The notes: a model not told the origin generated them from the sequence alone. A DNA stretch of 64,000 nucleotides from Mycetocola zhadangensis (GCF_003668565.1 NZ_RCWJ01000003.1:124001-188000), one strand, 5' to 3'; counted from the stretch's first letter, positions 20,149 to 29,279 are shown. Translations and numbers: made by a program.

Positions 20149-20179
20149 TATATTCACTTCTGTGCAAACCCGATGCACA
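20149..20179. promoter_or_regulatory. Divergent glpD/sorC control region with operator
   Basis: TATATT (20149-20154) reads as a -10 box on plus and AATATA on minus. Right after it lies TGTGCA-N7-TGCACA (20161-20179), a perfect 6+6 inverted repeat 17 bp before the SorC start. A dimer or tetramer bound here could block both promoters. Confidence 0.6.
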
Positions 20180-20196
20180 AACGTGCAAGGAGAGTC

Positions 20197-21168
20197 ATGA
20201 ATTCCACGTCGACCGCCGGTCTGCCGCCCAAGACCCGGGATGCCCTGACCGCAGCGCAGCTGTACTATCTGCAGGATTTGACGATGGATGCCATCGCTCA
20301 CGAACTGCATACCTCCCGGTCGAGCGTTTCCCGCCTTCTCGGACACGCCCGTGAAACCGGGCTCGTTGAGATCCAGGTGAAGTCGCCACTGGACATGCCT
20401 CGCCAGCTTGAGGGCGACATCCGTTCAGAATTCGGAGTGGTTGCGCACGTCGTCCCGGTTCCCGACCAGACGAGCGACGTAGACAGGCTCGAGCGGGTGG
20501 CCCTCTCCGCTGCACGAATTCTCGGCGGCTTTGTCGACTCGAACATGTCGATGGGAGTGGCGTGGGGCTCGACCATGAGCGCCCTGTCCCGCCACCTGCT
20601 GGCGAAACCCACCCACAACTCGACGATCGTGCAGCTCAACGGTGCCGCCAACCCTCGCACGACCGGCCTGCTCTACGCGAGTGAGATCCTGCAGCGGTTC
20701 GGGGCGGCGTACAGCGCGACGGTTCAGCAGTTCCCCGTGCCCGCTGTGTTCGACGACCCGGCAACCAAGGCAGCGTTGTGGCGCGAGCGCAGCATCAGCC
20801 GCGTCGTCGAAATGCAGAACAGCCTCGACGTGGCAGTCTTCGGACTCGGCTCCCCCTTCGCTGGCGTTCCGAGCCACGTGTACATCGGCGGCTACCTGGA
20901 CGACGACGACTTCGCCTCGCTGCGCGCCGCAGGAGTGGTGGGCGACGTCGCCACAGTGTTCTACCGCGAAGACGGCTCAACCGACGGCATCGGGCTCAAC
21001 GAGCGGTCGAGTGGCCCGAGCATGGAGGTTCTCACCGGAATCGCCCGGCGCGTGTGCGTCGTGGCTGGCGAGACGAAACTGCAGAGCCTCCGTGGCGCCC
21101 TGGCCGCCGGGCTCGTCACCGATCTCATCGTCGACTCGGGCACCGCCCGGATGCTCGTCGGCAACTGA
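20197..21168 (+). CDS. SorC/DeoR-family sugar-binding transcriptional regulator, probable glp regulator
   Basis: 323 residues from ATG 20197 (AAGGAG 6 nt upstream). N-terminal HTH about 12-55: AQLYYLQDLTMDAIAHELHT then SRSSVSRLL. The rest is the SorC effector domain with the NagB-like phosphosugar pocket (GVAWGSTMSALS; LNGAANPRTTGLLY; ending in GLVTDLIVDSGTA). These regulators bind phosphorylated sugars; here glycerol 3-phosphate or DHAP is the natural ligand because the gene is divergent from glpD with a shared operator. Ligand and sign of control are inference. Confidence 0.9.
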   Translation: MNSTSTAGLPPKTRDALTAAQLYYLQDLTMDAIAHELHTSRSSVSRLLGHARETGLVEIQVKSPLDMPRQLEGDIRSEFGVVAHVVPVPDQTSDVDRLERVALSAARILGGFVDSNMSMGVAWGSTMSALSRHLLAKPTHNSTIVQLNGAANPRTTGLLYASEILQRFGAAYSATVQQFPVPAVFDDPATKAALWRERSISRVVEMQNSLDVAVFGLGSPFAGVPSHVYIGGYLDDDDFASLRAAGVVGDVATVFYREDGSTDGIGLNERSSGPSMEVLTGIARRVCVVAGETKLQSLRGALAAGLVTDLIVDSGTARMLVGN

Positions 21169-22119
21169 CCTCGCACCGGGTGACGAACGGTCGTTGACCC
21201 TGCGCTCGGTCACGAACGGTCGTTGGCTCGGCGCTCGGTCACGAACGGTCGCTGGCTCGGCGCTCGGTCACAAACGGTCGTTGGCTCGGCGCTCGGTCCC
21301 AAGGGGTGGCTCGCGCGCTGATTTCGCCACCGTTTGCGACCGAGCAACGGGCTGTGGGCGACCGAACAACCGTTTGCGACCACGCAACGACTCGTTGGCA
21401 CCGACCCACACCCCGTCCGAACGGTCGTTGGCTCGGCGCTCGGTCACAAACGGTCGTTGGCTCGGCGCTCGGTCACAAACGGTCGTTGGCTCGGCGCTCG
21501 GTCCCAAGGGGTGGCTCGCGCGCTGATTTCGCCACCGTTTCCGACCGAGCAACGGGCTGTGGGCGACCGAACAACCGTTTGCGACCACGCAACAACTCGT
21601 TGGCACCGACCCACACCCCGTCACGAACGGTCATCGGCTCGCGCTCGGTCACAAACGGTCGTTCGCTCGGCGCTCGGTCACAAGGGGTGGCTCGCGCGCT
21701 GATTTCGCCACCGTTTCCGACCGAGCAACGGGCTGTGGGCGACCGAACAACCGTTTGCGACCACTCAACGACTCGTTGGCACCGACCCACACCCCATCAC
21801 GAACGGTCGCTGGCTCGGCGCTCGGCGCTCGGCCACAAACGGTTGTTGGCTCGGCGCTCGGTCACAAGGGGTGGCTCGCGCCCTGATTTCGCCACCGTTT
21901 GCGACCGAGCAACGGGTGCTCAGCCAACTCGAACGACCATCTGCGACCACGCAACGGGTGTTCGGGCAGCGCGCGACCGTGTGACGGTGTGCGGGGCGGC
22001 CGACACACCCCACTCCGCCGACGGGAACCACCGCCACCTCACAGCGAGCTGACACGAATCGACATTGATCGCCGGGAATAGAACCGCAACGGGCAGGTTG
22101 ACCTACGATAGACACAGAA
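21169..22119. other. Long intergenic region before the riboflavin operon
   Basis: 950 bp without a gene. It is almost entirely the composite repeat at 21182-21981; open frames crossing it arise from the repeat units, change reading between copies and lack ribosome-binding sites. TACGAT just before 22110 is a plausible -10 for the rib operon. Confidence 0.75.
21182..21981. repeat. Composite intergenic repeat: 29-bp tandem units alternating with 119-bp blocks
   Basis: 29-bp units (cacAAACGGTCGTTGGCTCGG... type) begin at 21182, 21211, 21240 and 21269; then a 119-bp block at 21298-21416; units at 21417 (28 bp), 21445 and 21474; block 21503-21621; units at 21622 (28 bp) and 21650; block 21679-21797; units at 21798 (36 bp, with a 7-bp duplication) and 21834; a degenerate fourth block from 21863. 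So the copy number of the 29-mer falls 4-3-2-2 and block length stays exactly 119. Block segments are near-complementary to junctions of the 29-mers, so strong hairpins can form. Confidence 0.92.
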
Positions 22120-22267
22120 ACGTGCTCCGGGGTCGGTGAAAGTCCGAACCGGCGGTTATAGTCCGCGAGTCGTTCGCAGCAATGCGAATGATTGAGCTGG
22201 TGAAATTCCAGCACCGACGGTTATGGGTTGCGAAAGCAGCCCTCAGTCCGGATGGGAGGCAGCACGC
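22120..22267 (+). ncRNA. FMN riboswitch (RFN element)
   Basis: All conserved RFN blocks are in order: the GGGGTCGGTGAAAGTCCG region, ACCGGCGGTTATAGTCCGCGA, the variable arm, GCTGGTGAAATTCCAGCACC, CGACGGTTA and AGTCCGGATGGGAG-CAGCACG. Downstream, a 7-bp hairpin (22274-22290) and a CTCTC/GAGAG pairing (22340-22357) that would cover the ribD Shine-Dalgarno GAGAGAAG suggest control of translation initiation, not a U-tract terminator. FMN should repress the four rib genes that follow. Confidence 0.95.
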
Positions 22268-22366
22268 GCGACATTTGGCAACCTCGTTGCCAGGTGACGC
22301 GGCTCGAACGGCGCTACCCGCCGACCGCGCTACCCGGAGCTCTCCAGACACCGAGAGAAGATCCGA

Positions 22367-23428
22367 ATGGGTACGAGCGACACCACCGCAGCGGCTTCTC
22401 CCGCGCGCGTCGCCGATCTCGACGACGCCATGCGCCTGGCCTTCGACCTCGCCCGACGCGGACCCGCTCGCGGCGTGAATCCGCAGGTCGGTTGCGTGGT
22501 GACGGATGCCACGGGCACAGTGATCGCGGAAGGCTGGCACCGCGGCGCTGGAACGGCCCACGCAGAAGTCGATGCGCTCTCCAAGCTCGGCAGCGGTGCG
22601 GTCCCGCCAGGAGCAACGGCGATCGTCACTCTCGAACCGTGCAACCACACGGGCCGCACCGGCCCCTGCGCTCAGGCGCTGCTCGACGCCGGTATTGCAC
22701 GCGTCGCCTATTCCGTCGACGACCCGGGCCAGCACTCTGGTGGGGGCGCCCAGCGCCTCGCCGCAGCTGGAGTCGATGTGATTCCGCACGTGCTCGAGAC
22801 CGAAGGCGAGGCGCTCCTCGGCGACTGGCTCCGCGCCGCCCGGCTCGGCCGCCCGTTTGTGATCGCGAAGTGGGCGCAGTCGCTCGACGGCCGCGCGGCA
22901 GCCGCGGACGGCTCGAGCAAGTGGATCACCGGAGCCCAGGCCAGGGCAGACGTGCACCGCAGGCGCGCCGCGGCGGATGCCATTGCGGTCGGCACCGGCA
23001 CACTCCTCGCCGACGACCCCGCACTCACCGCGCGCGATGAGGCCGGCGCGCTGCTTCCCGAGCAGCCGGTCCCGATCGTCTTCGGGACCCGGGCAGTGCC
23101 CCCAGGTGCCCGTGTGCTCGCCCACCCACACTCCCCTGTTCAGTGTGCCGGCACGGACCTGGCCGCCGATCTCGAGAAGCTGGCGGAGCGTGGCATCCGC
23201 TCGGTGTTTGTTGAAGGTGGTCCGACGCTGATCAGCGCCCTGATCGCCGCCGGCCTCGTTGATGAATACCTCCTCTACCTCGCCCCCGCACTTCTGGGCG
23301 GCCCCCGCACGGCGCTCGGCGACATCGGTGTTGCATCGATCGGCGACATTCGCCGACTCGACATCGAGTCCGTGCACACCCTCGGCGACGACCTGCTGAT
23401 CGTCGCCCACCCGAAAGGAAACGCCTGA
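22367..23428 (+). CDS. ribD: Riboflavin deaminase/reductase
   Basis: 353 residues, bifunctional. N-terminal cytidine-deaminase-like domain (1-150) with zinc motifs HAEVDAL and EPCNHTGRTGPC. C-terminal RibD reductase domain (about 155-353) with VIAKWAQSLDGRAA, the NADPH pocket and FVEGGPTLISALI. It converts the GTP-derived pyrimidine through deamination and side-chain reduction. First gene behind the FMN riboswitch; ribosome-binding site GAGAGAAG. Confidence 0.96.
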   Translation: MGTSDTTAAASPARVADLDDAMRLAFDLARRGPARGVNPQVGCVVTDATGTVIAEGWHRGAGTAHAEVDALSKLGSGAVPPGATAIVTLEPCNHTGRTGPCAQALLDAGIARVAYSVDDPGQHSGGGAQRLAAAGVDVIPHVLETEGEALLGDWLRAARLGRPFVIAKWAQSLDGRAAAADGSSKWITGAQARADVHRRRAAADAIAVGTGTLLADDPALTARDEAGALLPEQPVPIVFGTRAVPPGARVLAHPHSPVQCAGTDLAADLEKLAERGIRSVFVEGGPTLISALIAAGLVDEYLLYLAPALLGGPRTALGDIGVASIGDIRRLDIESVHTLGDDLLIVAHPKGNA

Positions 23429-23431
23429 GTC

Positions 23432-24091
23432 GTGTTCACCGGAATTATTGAAGAAGTCGGTGAGGTCATCGCTGTCGACCGCACCGCCGACGCCGCCCGC
23501 ATCACCGTGCGCGGCCCCGTCGCCGTCACCGGCGCGCACCACGGCGACTCGATCAGCGTGTCTGGCGTCTGCCTCACCGTCGTCGAGTGGACTGAGTCAA
23601 CGTTCTCCGTCGACGTGATGGCCGAGACCCTGCGCATGTCGACACTCGCAGACGTTGCACCGGGCCGAACCGTCAACCTCGAGCGGGCCGCCGAGGTCGG
23701 CGACCGGCTCGGCGGTCATATCGTGCAGGGGCACATCGACGGCACGGCCAGGATCCTCGCGCTCACCGATGGCAGCGCCTGGCGCGTCGTGCGATTTCGC
23801 CTCGCGCCGGAGCTCGCACCGCTCGTCGCTCGCAAGGGATCGATCGCGGTCGACGGCATCTCGCTCACGGTGAGTGCCGTGTCGAACCCGGACGAGGTGG
23901 ACCAGTGGTTCGAGGTGTCGCTCATTCCGGAAACCCTCACGGCGACCACTCTGGGCACCCGCGGCGTCGGGGACACCGTGAATATCGAAACAGACATCGT
24001 CGCGCGACATGTCGAGCGTATGCTCGCCATGAAATCACGGTCTGAACGGATGCCGGCGGCGAACGTCGCAAGCGGAAGGAGCGACGCATGA
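23432..24091 (+). CDS. ribE: Riboflavin synthase alpha subunit
   Basis: 219 residues from a GTG 3 nt after ribD. It starts with the invariant MFTGIIEEVG and has two lumazine-binding barrel repeats: SVSGVCLTVVEW in the first and AVDGISLTVSAV in the second. It dismutates two 6,7-dimethyl-8-ribityllumazines to riboflavin. The end overlaps ribBA by 4 nt. Confidence 0.96.
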   Translation: MFTGIIEEVGEVIAVDRTADAARITVRGPVAVTGAHHGDSISVSGVCLTVVEWTESTFSVDVMAETLRMSTLADVAPGRTVNLERAAEVGDRLGGHIVQGHIDGTARILALTDGSAWRVVRFRLAPELAPLVARKGSIAVDGISLTVSAVSNPDEVDQWFEVSLIPETLTATTLGTRGVGDTVNIETDIVARHVERMLAMKSRSERMPAANVASGRSDA

Positions 24092-25380
24092 GCCTCGCCA
24101 CAATCCCCGAAGCGCTGAAGGCGCTGCGAGCGGGCAAGCCTGTGCTCGTCGCAGACGATGAGGGACGGGAGAACGAGGGCGACATCATTCTCTCGGCCGA
24201 GCTCGCCACCCGCGACTGGATCGCCTGGACCGTGCGCAACTCGAGCGGATACATCTGCGCTCCGATGCCGAACGAGCTGGCCGACCGGCTTGAGCTGCCC
24301 ATCATGGTCCCGGCAAGCCAGGATATTCGGCGCACGGCATACACAATCACCGTCGACGCCGCCGAACATGTCACAACGGGCATCAGCGCGGCCGATCGGG
24401 CCACAACACTGCGTGTGCTCGGTAATCCCGGAGTGGTGACCACCGATGTGATTCGCCCGGGCCACATTGTTCCGCTGCGCGCCGTCGACGGCGGCGTGCG
24501 GGAACGCGCCGGCCACACCGAAGCCGCCGTCGACCTGATGAAGCTCGCGGGGCTCAGCCCGGTCGGCGCCATTTGCGAGGTCGTTGACGACAACGGCGAC
24601 ATGATGCGGCTGCCCGGACTGATCGAGCTTGGGGCGGCGAACGATCTCCCCGTGATCACCATCGCGGCTCTGATCGACTACATCACCGAGCACCCCGACG
24701 CGTCCGCCGCGTGCGATGCCGAGCCGAGGGAGGCCGTGTCCATCGCACAGTCCACCCCGGTTTTGTTCGAGGTGGAGACCAACGTGCCAACCACACACGG
24801 CACGTTCCGCGTTCGCGCGTACCGTGACCGCAACACCGGGGCCGACCACGTGGCCATCATCGCCGGGCAGCCGAAAAACGGCGCACTCGTGCGCGTGCAC
24901 TCCGAGTGCCTCACCGGAGAAGCGCTCGGCTCGCTCAAGTGCGAGTGTGGCCCGCAACTGGACGCGGCCCTCGACACCATTCAGCGTCACGGCGGCGTCG
25001 TCGTCTACCTGCGAGGTCACGAAGGACGCGGCATCGGCCTCATCAACAAGCTGCGCGCCTACCGACTGCAAGAGGAGGGACTCGACACGCTCGACGCCAA
25101 TCTTGCACTCGGACTTCCGGGTGACGCCCGAAGCTACCTGGCGGCATCCGCAATTTTGAAGGATCTGGGGCTCAGCGAGATCCGCTTGCTCACGAACAAC
25201 CCCGAAAAGGCGCGCCAGCTCGAAGAGTTCGGTGTAACAGTGACCGAGCGAGTGCCCCTCGTCGTCGGTGTTGGCGCATTCAACGAGTCCTATCTCGAAA
25301 CCAAACGTGACCGAATGGGTCACGAGTACACAGCATCATCGATCGTGGCCACCGGCCAGGAAGCAGGAACGCACTCATGA
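24088..25380 (+). CDS. ribBA: Bifunctional DHBP synthase / GTP cyclohydrolase II
   Basis: 430 residues. DHBP synthase domain (1-210) with [11 protein letters not shown], the substrate/metal loop [12 protein letters not shown] and GAICEVV. GTP cyclohydrolase II domain (about 215-430) with zinc ligands in [14 protein letters not shown], catalytic HEGRGIGL and LTNNPEK. Supplies both riboflavin precursors. Overlaps ribE and ribH by 4 nt each, so the operon is translationally coupled throughout. Confidence 0.96.
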   Translation: MSLATIPEALKALRAGKPVLVADDEGRENEGDIILSAELATRDWIAWTVRNSSGYICAPMPNELADRLELPIMVPASQDIRRTAYTITVDAAEHVTTGISAADRATTLRVLGNPGVVTTDVIRPGHIVPLRAVDGGVRERAGHTEAAVDLMKLAGLSPVGAICEVVDDNGDMMRLPGLIELGAANDLPVITIAALIDYITEHPDASAACDAEPREAVSIAQSTPVLFEVETNVPTTHGTFRVRAYRDRNTGADHVAIIAGQPKNGALVRVHSECLTGEALGSLKCECGPQLDAALDTIQRHGGVVVYLRGHEGRGIGLINKLRAYRLQEEGLDTLDANLALGLPGDARSYLAASAILKDLGLSEIRLLTNNPEKARQLEEFGVTVTERVPLVVGVGAFNESYLETKRDRMGHEYTASSIVATGQEAGTHS

Positions 25381-25847
25381 GTGGACACGGATCCCCCGAC
25401 CTCGCCGTCTCGGGCGAAGGGCTGAACGTTGTTGTGATCGCCGGCTCCTGGCACGAGGAAATCAGCAACGGTCTCATCGCCGGTGCAACGCGGGCGCTGG
25501 ACGACTCAGGGGCGAGTTACACCCTCGTCCGCGTGCCGGGCAGTTTCGAACTGCCGGTGGTTGCGAAGGCGGCGCTCGATGCCGGCGCGGATGCGGTCGT
25601 CGCTCTTGGAGTGATCATTCGCGGAGGCACCCCGCACTTCGATTTTGTGTCGGATGCCGCGACCTCCGGCCTCACGCAGGTGGCACTTTCGACGGGTAAA
25701 CCCGTCGGCTTCGGTGTGCTCACGCTGGATGATGAGCAGCAGGGTCTCGACCGCGCCGGCCTGCCCAACTCGAAGGAAGACAAGGGCCGCGAGGCCGCCG
25801 AGGCCGCTGTGGCCACCGCCGTGCTACTGAAGGAGCTTCGCGGCTGA
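25377..25847 (+). CDS. ribH: 6,7-Dimethyl-8-ribityllumazine synthase
   Basis: 156 residues, full family length. Conserved [19 protein letters not shown], the phosphate loop [14 protein letters not shown] and GLDRAG-GKE-like tail segment are visible. It condenses the DHBP product with the ribityl-pyrimidine and probably forms the icosahedral or pentameric shell. Last gene of the rib operon. Confidence 0.96.
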   Translation: MSGHGSPDLAVSGEGLNVVVIAGSWHEEISNGLIAGATRALDDSGASYTLVRVPGSFELPVVAKAALDAGADAVVALGVIIRGGTPHFDFVSDAATSGLTQVALSTGKPVGFGVLTLDDEQQGLDRAGLPNSKEDKGREAAEAAVATAVLLKELRG

Positions 25848-25967
25848 GCATCCTCACGCGTCAGCTTCGGTGGGCCGGGCGTGACCCCCAAACTGGTGTC
25901 CTGTCGTACTAGCTGATAGGTTGTTCCGGACGCGTCGCCGAGACGCCCGGTGGCAAGGAGGCCAATC

Positions 25968-27371
25968 GTGACAACACCCAACGCGAACGCATCGACGACA
26001 CTGCGCCGTTCGGATCCGTATGTTGTGGACGGGACGCAGATTCAGGAGCCGCCCACGTCACTGGGCGGCCGGTTCCGGTTCCTGGGACCCGGGATGATCA
26101 CGTCGGCGGCCGTTGTCGGGTCAGGTGAGCTGCTCACCGCAACTGCCCTCGGCGCTCAAGCCGGATTCATGCTGTTCTGGCTCGTCTTCGTCTCGACCTT
26201 CGTCAAGGTCTGGGTGCAGATCGAGCTGGCCCGGTGGACGATCTCAACGGGTCGCGTCGCGATCTCCGGCTACGACGACGTTCCTCCGCGATTGGGCAAA
26301 CGTGGCTGGATGGCATGGCTCGTCCTGCTTATGTTCCTGCAGTTCCTGACCAGCCAGGCCGGAGTCATCAGCGCGGCCGCGTTCGCGTTCAGCACGCTGT
26401 TTCCGATTGGCGGCGAGCCGTACTCGCTTCTCTCGATCGGCTCGTGGGTCGCGATCCTCGCCAGCATCGCCATCCTCATCCACCTCGCGAACAAATACAC
26501 GATCGTCGAACGGGTATCGACGGTGCTCGTCTTCGCGGTCACCGCGTTCGCCGTCACCATGGTGTTCCTCATCCAGGGAACGGAATTCGCCTGGTCGGGC
26601 GCGGACATCGCCGAGGGTTTCCAGTTCCAGGTTGCGGTCGGCGCCGTTGGCATCGCCCTGGCGATGTTCGGGCTCACCGGCGTTGGTGCGGGCGAGATGA
26701 CCGCGTACACCTACTGGTGTGTTGAGAAGGGCTACGCAGCGTGGACCGGCCCGAAGGACGCATCAGCGGGCTGGGAGCGCCGGGCCCGCGGCTGGATCTC
26801 GGTTATGAAGGTCGACGCCTGGGTTTCCTGGGTGATCTACACCATCAGCACGGCCGCCTTCTACATGCTCGGTGCAGCCGTGCTGCACCCGCAGGGCATC
26901 GTTCCGGAGGGAACCGAAGTGATGACGACCCTGTCCGGCACCTTTGAAGCGGGCATCGGCGCGTGGGGCGCAACCATCTTCCTCCTCGGTGCCGGACTGG
27001 CTCTGTTCAAGACCATCATCGCGAACGTTCCGAGCCTCGGCCGCCAGATCGGTAACACCCTGTCTCTCTTCGGTGCTTTTGACTGGTTCAACCAGAATCA
27101 GAGGGACCGCTGGATGCGGTGGATCATGGTCATCCTCCCCATCGTCTGGGGCCTGTTCGGCACGATCGTCTCCTCACCACTGCCGCTGGTGCTCTTCGCA
27201 GGCGTGCTGAATGCCATCTTCCTCATCGGCGTGGCCATCGCAACGGTGTACCTGTCGCGCACTCAGACAGACAAGCGCGTCAAGGACGGCAAGGCGACGA
27301 CAGTGATGCTCATCGTCTCGGCGTTATCGATTACGGCGGTCGGCGTCATCGGCCTGGTCAACACCTTCTAG
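25968..27371 (+). CDS. Nramp-related transporter lacking canonical metal-site motifs
   Basis: 467 residues from a GTG at 25968 with AAGGAGG 6 nt upstream; an in-frame GTG at 25950 would place the Shine-Dalgarno inside the gene. About 11 membrane helices. The first helix reads GPGMITSAAVVGSGELLTA where classical MntH has a DPGN motif, and the sixth has LTGVGAGEMTAYTYW where MntH has MPHN. Thus it belongs to the Nramp fold but to a clade without the usual Mn/Fe ligands. It is followed by a FadR regulator, an L-idonate-dehydrogenase-like gene and an MHS symporter, which suggests an organic-acid or sugar-acid cargo. Cargo is inference; metal transport is not excluded. Confidence 0.85.
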   Translation: MTTPNANASTTLRRSDPYVVDGTQIQEPPTSLGGRFRFLGPGMITSAAVVGSGELLTATALGAQAGFMLFWLVFVSTFVKVWVQIELARWTISTGRVAISGYDDVPPRLGKRGWMAWLVLLMFLQFLTSQAGVISAAAFAFSTLFPIGGEPYSLLSIGSWVAILASIAILIHLANKYTIVERVSTVLVFAVTAFAVTMVFLIQGTEFAWSGADIAEGFQFQVAVGAVGIALAMFGLTGVGAGEMTAYTYWCVEKGYAAWTGPKDASAGWERRARGWISVMKVDAWVSWVIYTISTAAFYMLGAAVLHPQGIVPEGTEVMTTLSGTFEAGIGAWGATIFLLGAGLALFKTIIANVPSLGRQIGNTLSLFGAFDWFNQNQRDRWMRWIMVILPIVWGLFGTIVSSPLPLVLFAGVLNAIFLIGVAIATVYLSRTQTDKRVKDGKATTVMLIVSALSITAVGVIGLVNTF

Positions 27372-27393
27372 GCCGCGGCGGATTCGCTCAGAG

Positions 27394-28143
27394 GTGATCC
27401 CATTGCCTACGCTTGCAACCGTGCCGACCGACCTCATGCGTGAGCCCCTGACCACCCAGGTATACCGGGCGATCATCGACTACATCGACGAGGAAAGGCT
27501 GGCACCAGGCGACCCGCTGCCTTCAACGGCGGCGCTCAGCGAAAGATTCAGTGTGTCGCGGCCCGTTGTGAGAGAGGCACTGAGCGCGCTGGCCGCCCTC
27601 GGCCTCATCGAGTTGTCGAACGGTCGCAACGCGGTAGTTCGACAACTCGATTCGCACCTCGTCGCCCTGTTCCTCTCGCGCGCCATTCGCACCTCAGCCG
27701 ATCCGCTGACCACTCTCATGGAGCTCAGGGCACCGCTTGAAATCGAAGCGGCTCAGCTGGCAGCGATGCGGTCGACCGCGGCACAGCGGGAGGCCCTGAG
27801 CGCACTGGAACGGGCAATGAACGATGCAGTGAGCGACGCAAAGCTTTATGTGGAACTCGACCTCGAACTCCACAGGCAGATCGCTGAGTTAAGTGGCAAT
27901 CCAGCACTGCTGGGCGTTACTGATGCGGTCCGCGGCCATGTGTTCGACGCAATGACCCGGCTTCGCGCTCACCGCGAAGCCATCGACAAGGTGGGCAGCG
28001 AGCACTCCGAGCACACGCGGATCGTCGAGGCGATCGCGGCGGGAGATGGCGAGGCAGCATCGGCCGCCATGCGTTCGCACATGGAAATGACGGCCGCCCT
28101 TGTGCGCGCCGTCGAGGCCGGCACAACCCAGCCTGTCATATAG
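27394..28143 (+). CDS. GntR/FadR-family regulator
   Basis: 249 residues from GTG 27394; TTG 27403 or ATG 27436 are alternatives. Winged HTH (about 18-80) with TTQVYRAIIDYIDEERLAPG, LPSTAALSERFSVSRPVVREAL. FCD effector domain (about 95-240) with the metal-ligand pattern ELRAPLE, ELDLELHRQIAELSGN and EHTRIVEAIAAGD. FCD regulators respond to carboxylic or sugar acids. It lies between a transporter and a dehydrogenase that look like its targets. Confidence 0.9.
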   Translation: MIPLPTLATVPTDLMREPLTTQVYRAIIDYIDEERLAPGDPLPSTAALSERFSVSRPVVREALSALAALGLIELSNGRNAVVRQLDSHLVALFLSRAIRTSADPLTTLMELRAPLEIEAAQLAAMRSTAAQREALSALERAMNDAVSDAKLYVELDLELHRQIAELSGNPALLGVTDAVRGHVFDAMTRLRAHREAIDKVGSEHSEHTRIVEAIAAGDGEAASAAMRSHMEMTAALVRAVEAGTTQPVI

Positions 28144-28219
28144 CCATACAGCTCTGCTAAACTCGCGGCATCGCCGACGACGCCCTGGTCGGTACGTTCA
28201 CCGATGCCGGAAGGCCCCA

Positions 28220-29239
28220 ATGATGCGTGTTCTCGAACTTCAAGCAGCCGGAGATCTCCGACTCTCTCACCGGGACTCCCCAGCGGTGCCCGCGGACGGA
28301 GTGCTGATCCGCGTGGCATGGGCGGGCATCTGCGGCTCAGACACGTCCTATTGGAAGTCTGGCCGCTCGGGCAGCGCTGTGCAGACGCACCCGTTCGTGC
28401 TCGGTCACGAGCTCTCGGGCACCGTCATTGCGGTCGGCGACGCCGTCACCTCGGTTCGCCTCGGAACGGCAGTGACCGTTCACCCGGCATCAACCACGGG
28501 ACCGCTACCGACGCGCCTCGCCGACCGGCCGAACCTGCACCCGCAGTTGTCGTACCTGGGGTCAGCCGCGGTGTCGCCGCACCGTGACGGCGCGTTCGCC
28601 GAGGAGATTGTCGTTCACGAGAGCCAGGTGCGCGCGATTCCGGCCGGCCTGAGCAAACGCAGGGCCGCCCTCGCAGAGCCACTGGCCGTCGCTCTTCACG
28701 CCGTGTCCCGCGCTGGCGACGTCGCCGGCCAGAGCGTGCTGGTCAGCGGGTGCGGCCCCGTAGGCGCACTGACCATCATCGCGTTGCGTGCAGGAGGAGC
28801 CACAGAGATCACCGCGATCGACCCGGCGCCGTCGGCGCGAGAGCGAGCACTTCGCGTGGGCGCCGACCGCGTGTTCGATGTCGGCGAGGACCTTCCAGGC
28901 GAGTACCCGATCGGCATGGAAGCGTCTGGCGCAGGCGCGTCGCTGGCCCATCTGCTTCGGACGGTCGCCGTTGGCGGCATCATCGTGCAGGTCGGCAACC
29001 TGCCGCTCGACCCCATCTCGATGCCCCTCGGACTCCTCGTGAGCCGTGAACTGGAACTGCGCGGCTCGTACCGATTCAACGACGAGATGGATCGCGCTCT
29101 GGCCGTCCTGGCCGAAACTCCCGCTGCCGACGAGCTGATCACCCACACTTTCCCGCTCGACCAGGCAACAGAGGCCTTTGCCACCGCAAGCACCGGAGAG
29201 TCCAGCTGCAAGGTGCTTCTCGAGTTCGACGGCTCGTAG
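28220..29239 (+). CDS. L-idonate 5-dehydrogenase-like zinc-type alcohol dehydrogenase
   Basis: 339 residues from ATG 28220 (28223 equally possible), with GGAAGG 5 nt upstream. Medium-chain dehydrogenase: catalytic-zinc Cys in GICGSD (about 36-41), GHE (about 62-64), AEPLAVALHA and the Rossmann VSGCGPVGALT. The segment SYLGSAAVSPHRDGAFAEEIVV matches IdnD-type enzymes. The structural-zinc lobe, normally four cysteines, is TVHPASTTGPLPTRLADRP-like here with no cysteine, so that zinc is absent. Probably oxidises L-idonate or a related sugar acid with NAD(P). Confidence 0.88.
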   Translation: MMRVLELQAAGDLRLSHRDSPAVPADGVLIRVAWAGICGSDTSYWKSGRSGSAVQTHPFVLGHELSGTVIAVGDAVTSVRLGTAVTVHPASTTGPLPTRLADRPNLHPQLSYLGSAAVSPHRDGAFAEEIVVHESQVRAIPAGLSKRRAALAEPLAVALHAVSRAGDVAGQSVLVSGCGPVGALTIIALRAGGATEITAIDPAPSARERALRVGADRVFDVGEDLPGEYPIGMEASGAGASLAHLLRTVAVGGIIVQVGNLPLDPISMPLGLLVSRELELRGSYRFNDEMDRALAVLAETPAADELITHTFPLDQATEAFATASTGESSCKVLLEFDGS

Positions 29240-29279
29240 GACCGCGCAGCCCACTGCCCAGAGGCAACCGGATGCCGCC

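Noticed and set aside
21182-21981. CRISPR array suggested by 29-bp repeats
   Set aside because: The 29-mers are directly adjacent without unique spacers, the 119-bp blocks are also repeated, and no cas gene is near.
21306-22052. Repetitive proteins read from the composite repeat on both strands
   Set aside because: They arise from repeat periodicity, are readable in several frames, lack ribosome-binding sites and change frame between copies.
22103-23542. 479-codon frame antisense to ribD and the riboswitch
   Set aside because: It covers the aptamer and the ribD gene; no motif or ribosome-binding site supports it.
23716-25323. 535-codon frame antisense to ribE/ribBA
   Set aside because: Shadow of genes with clear catalytic motifs.
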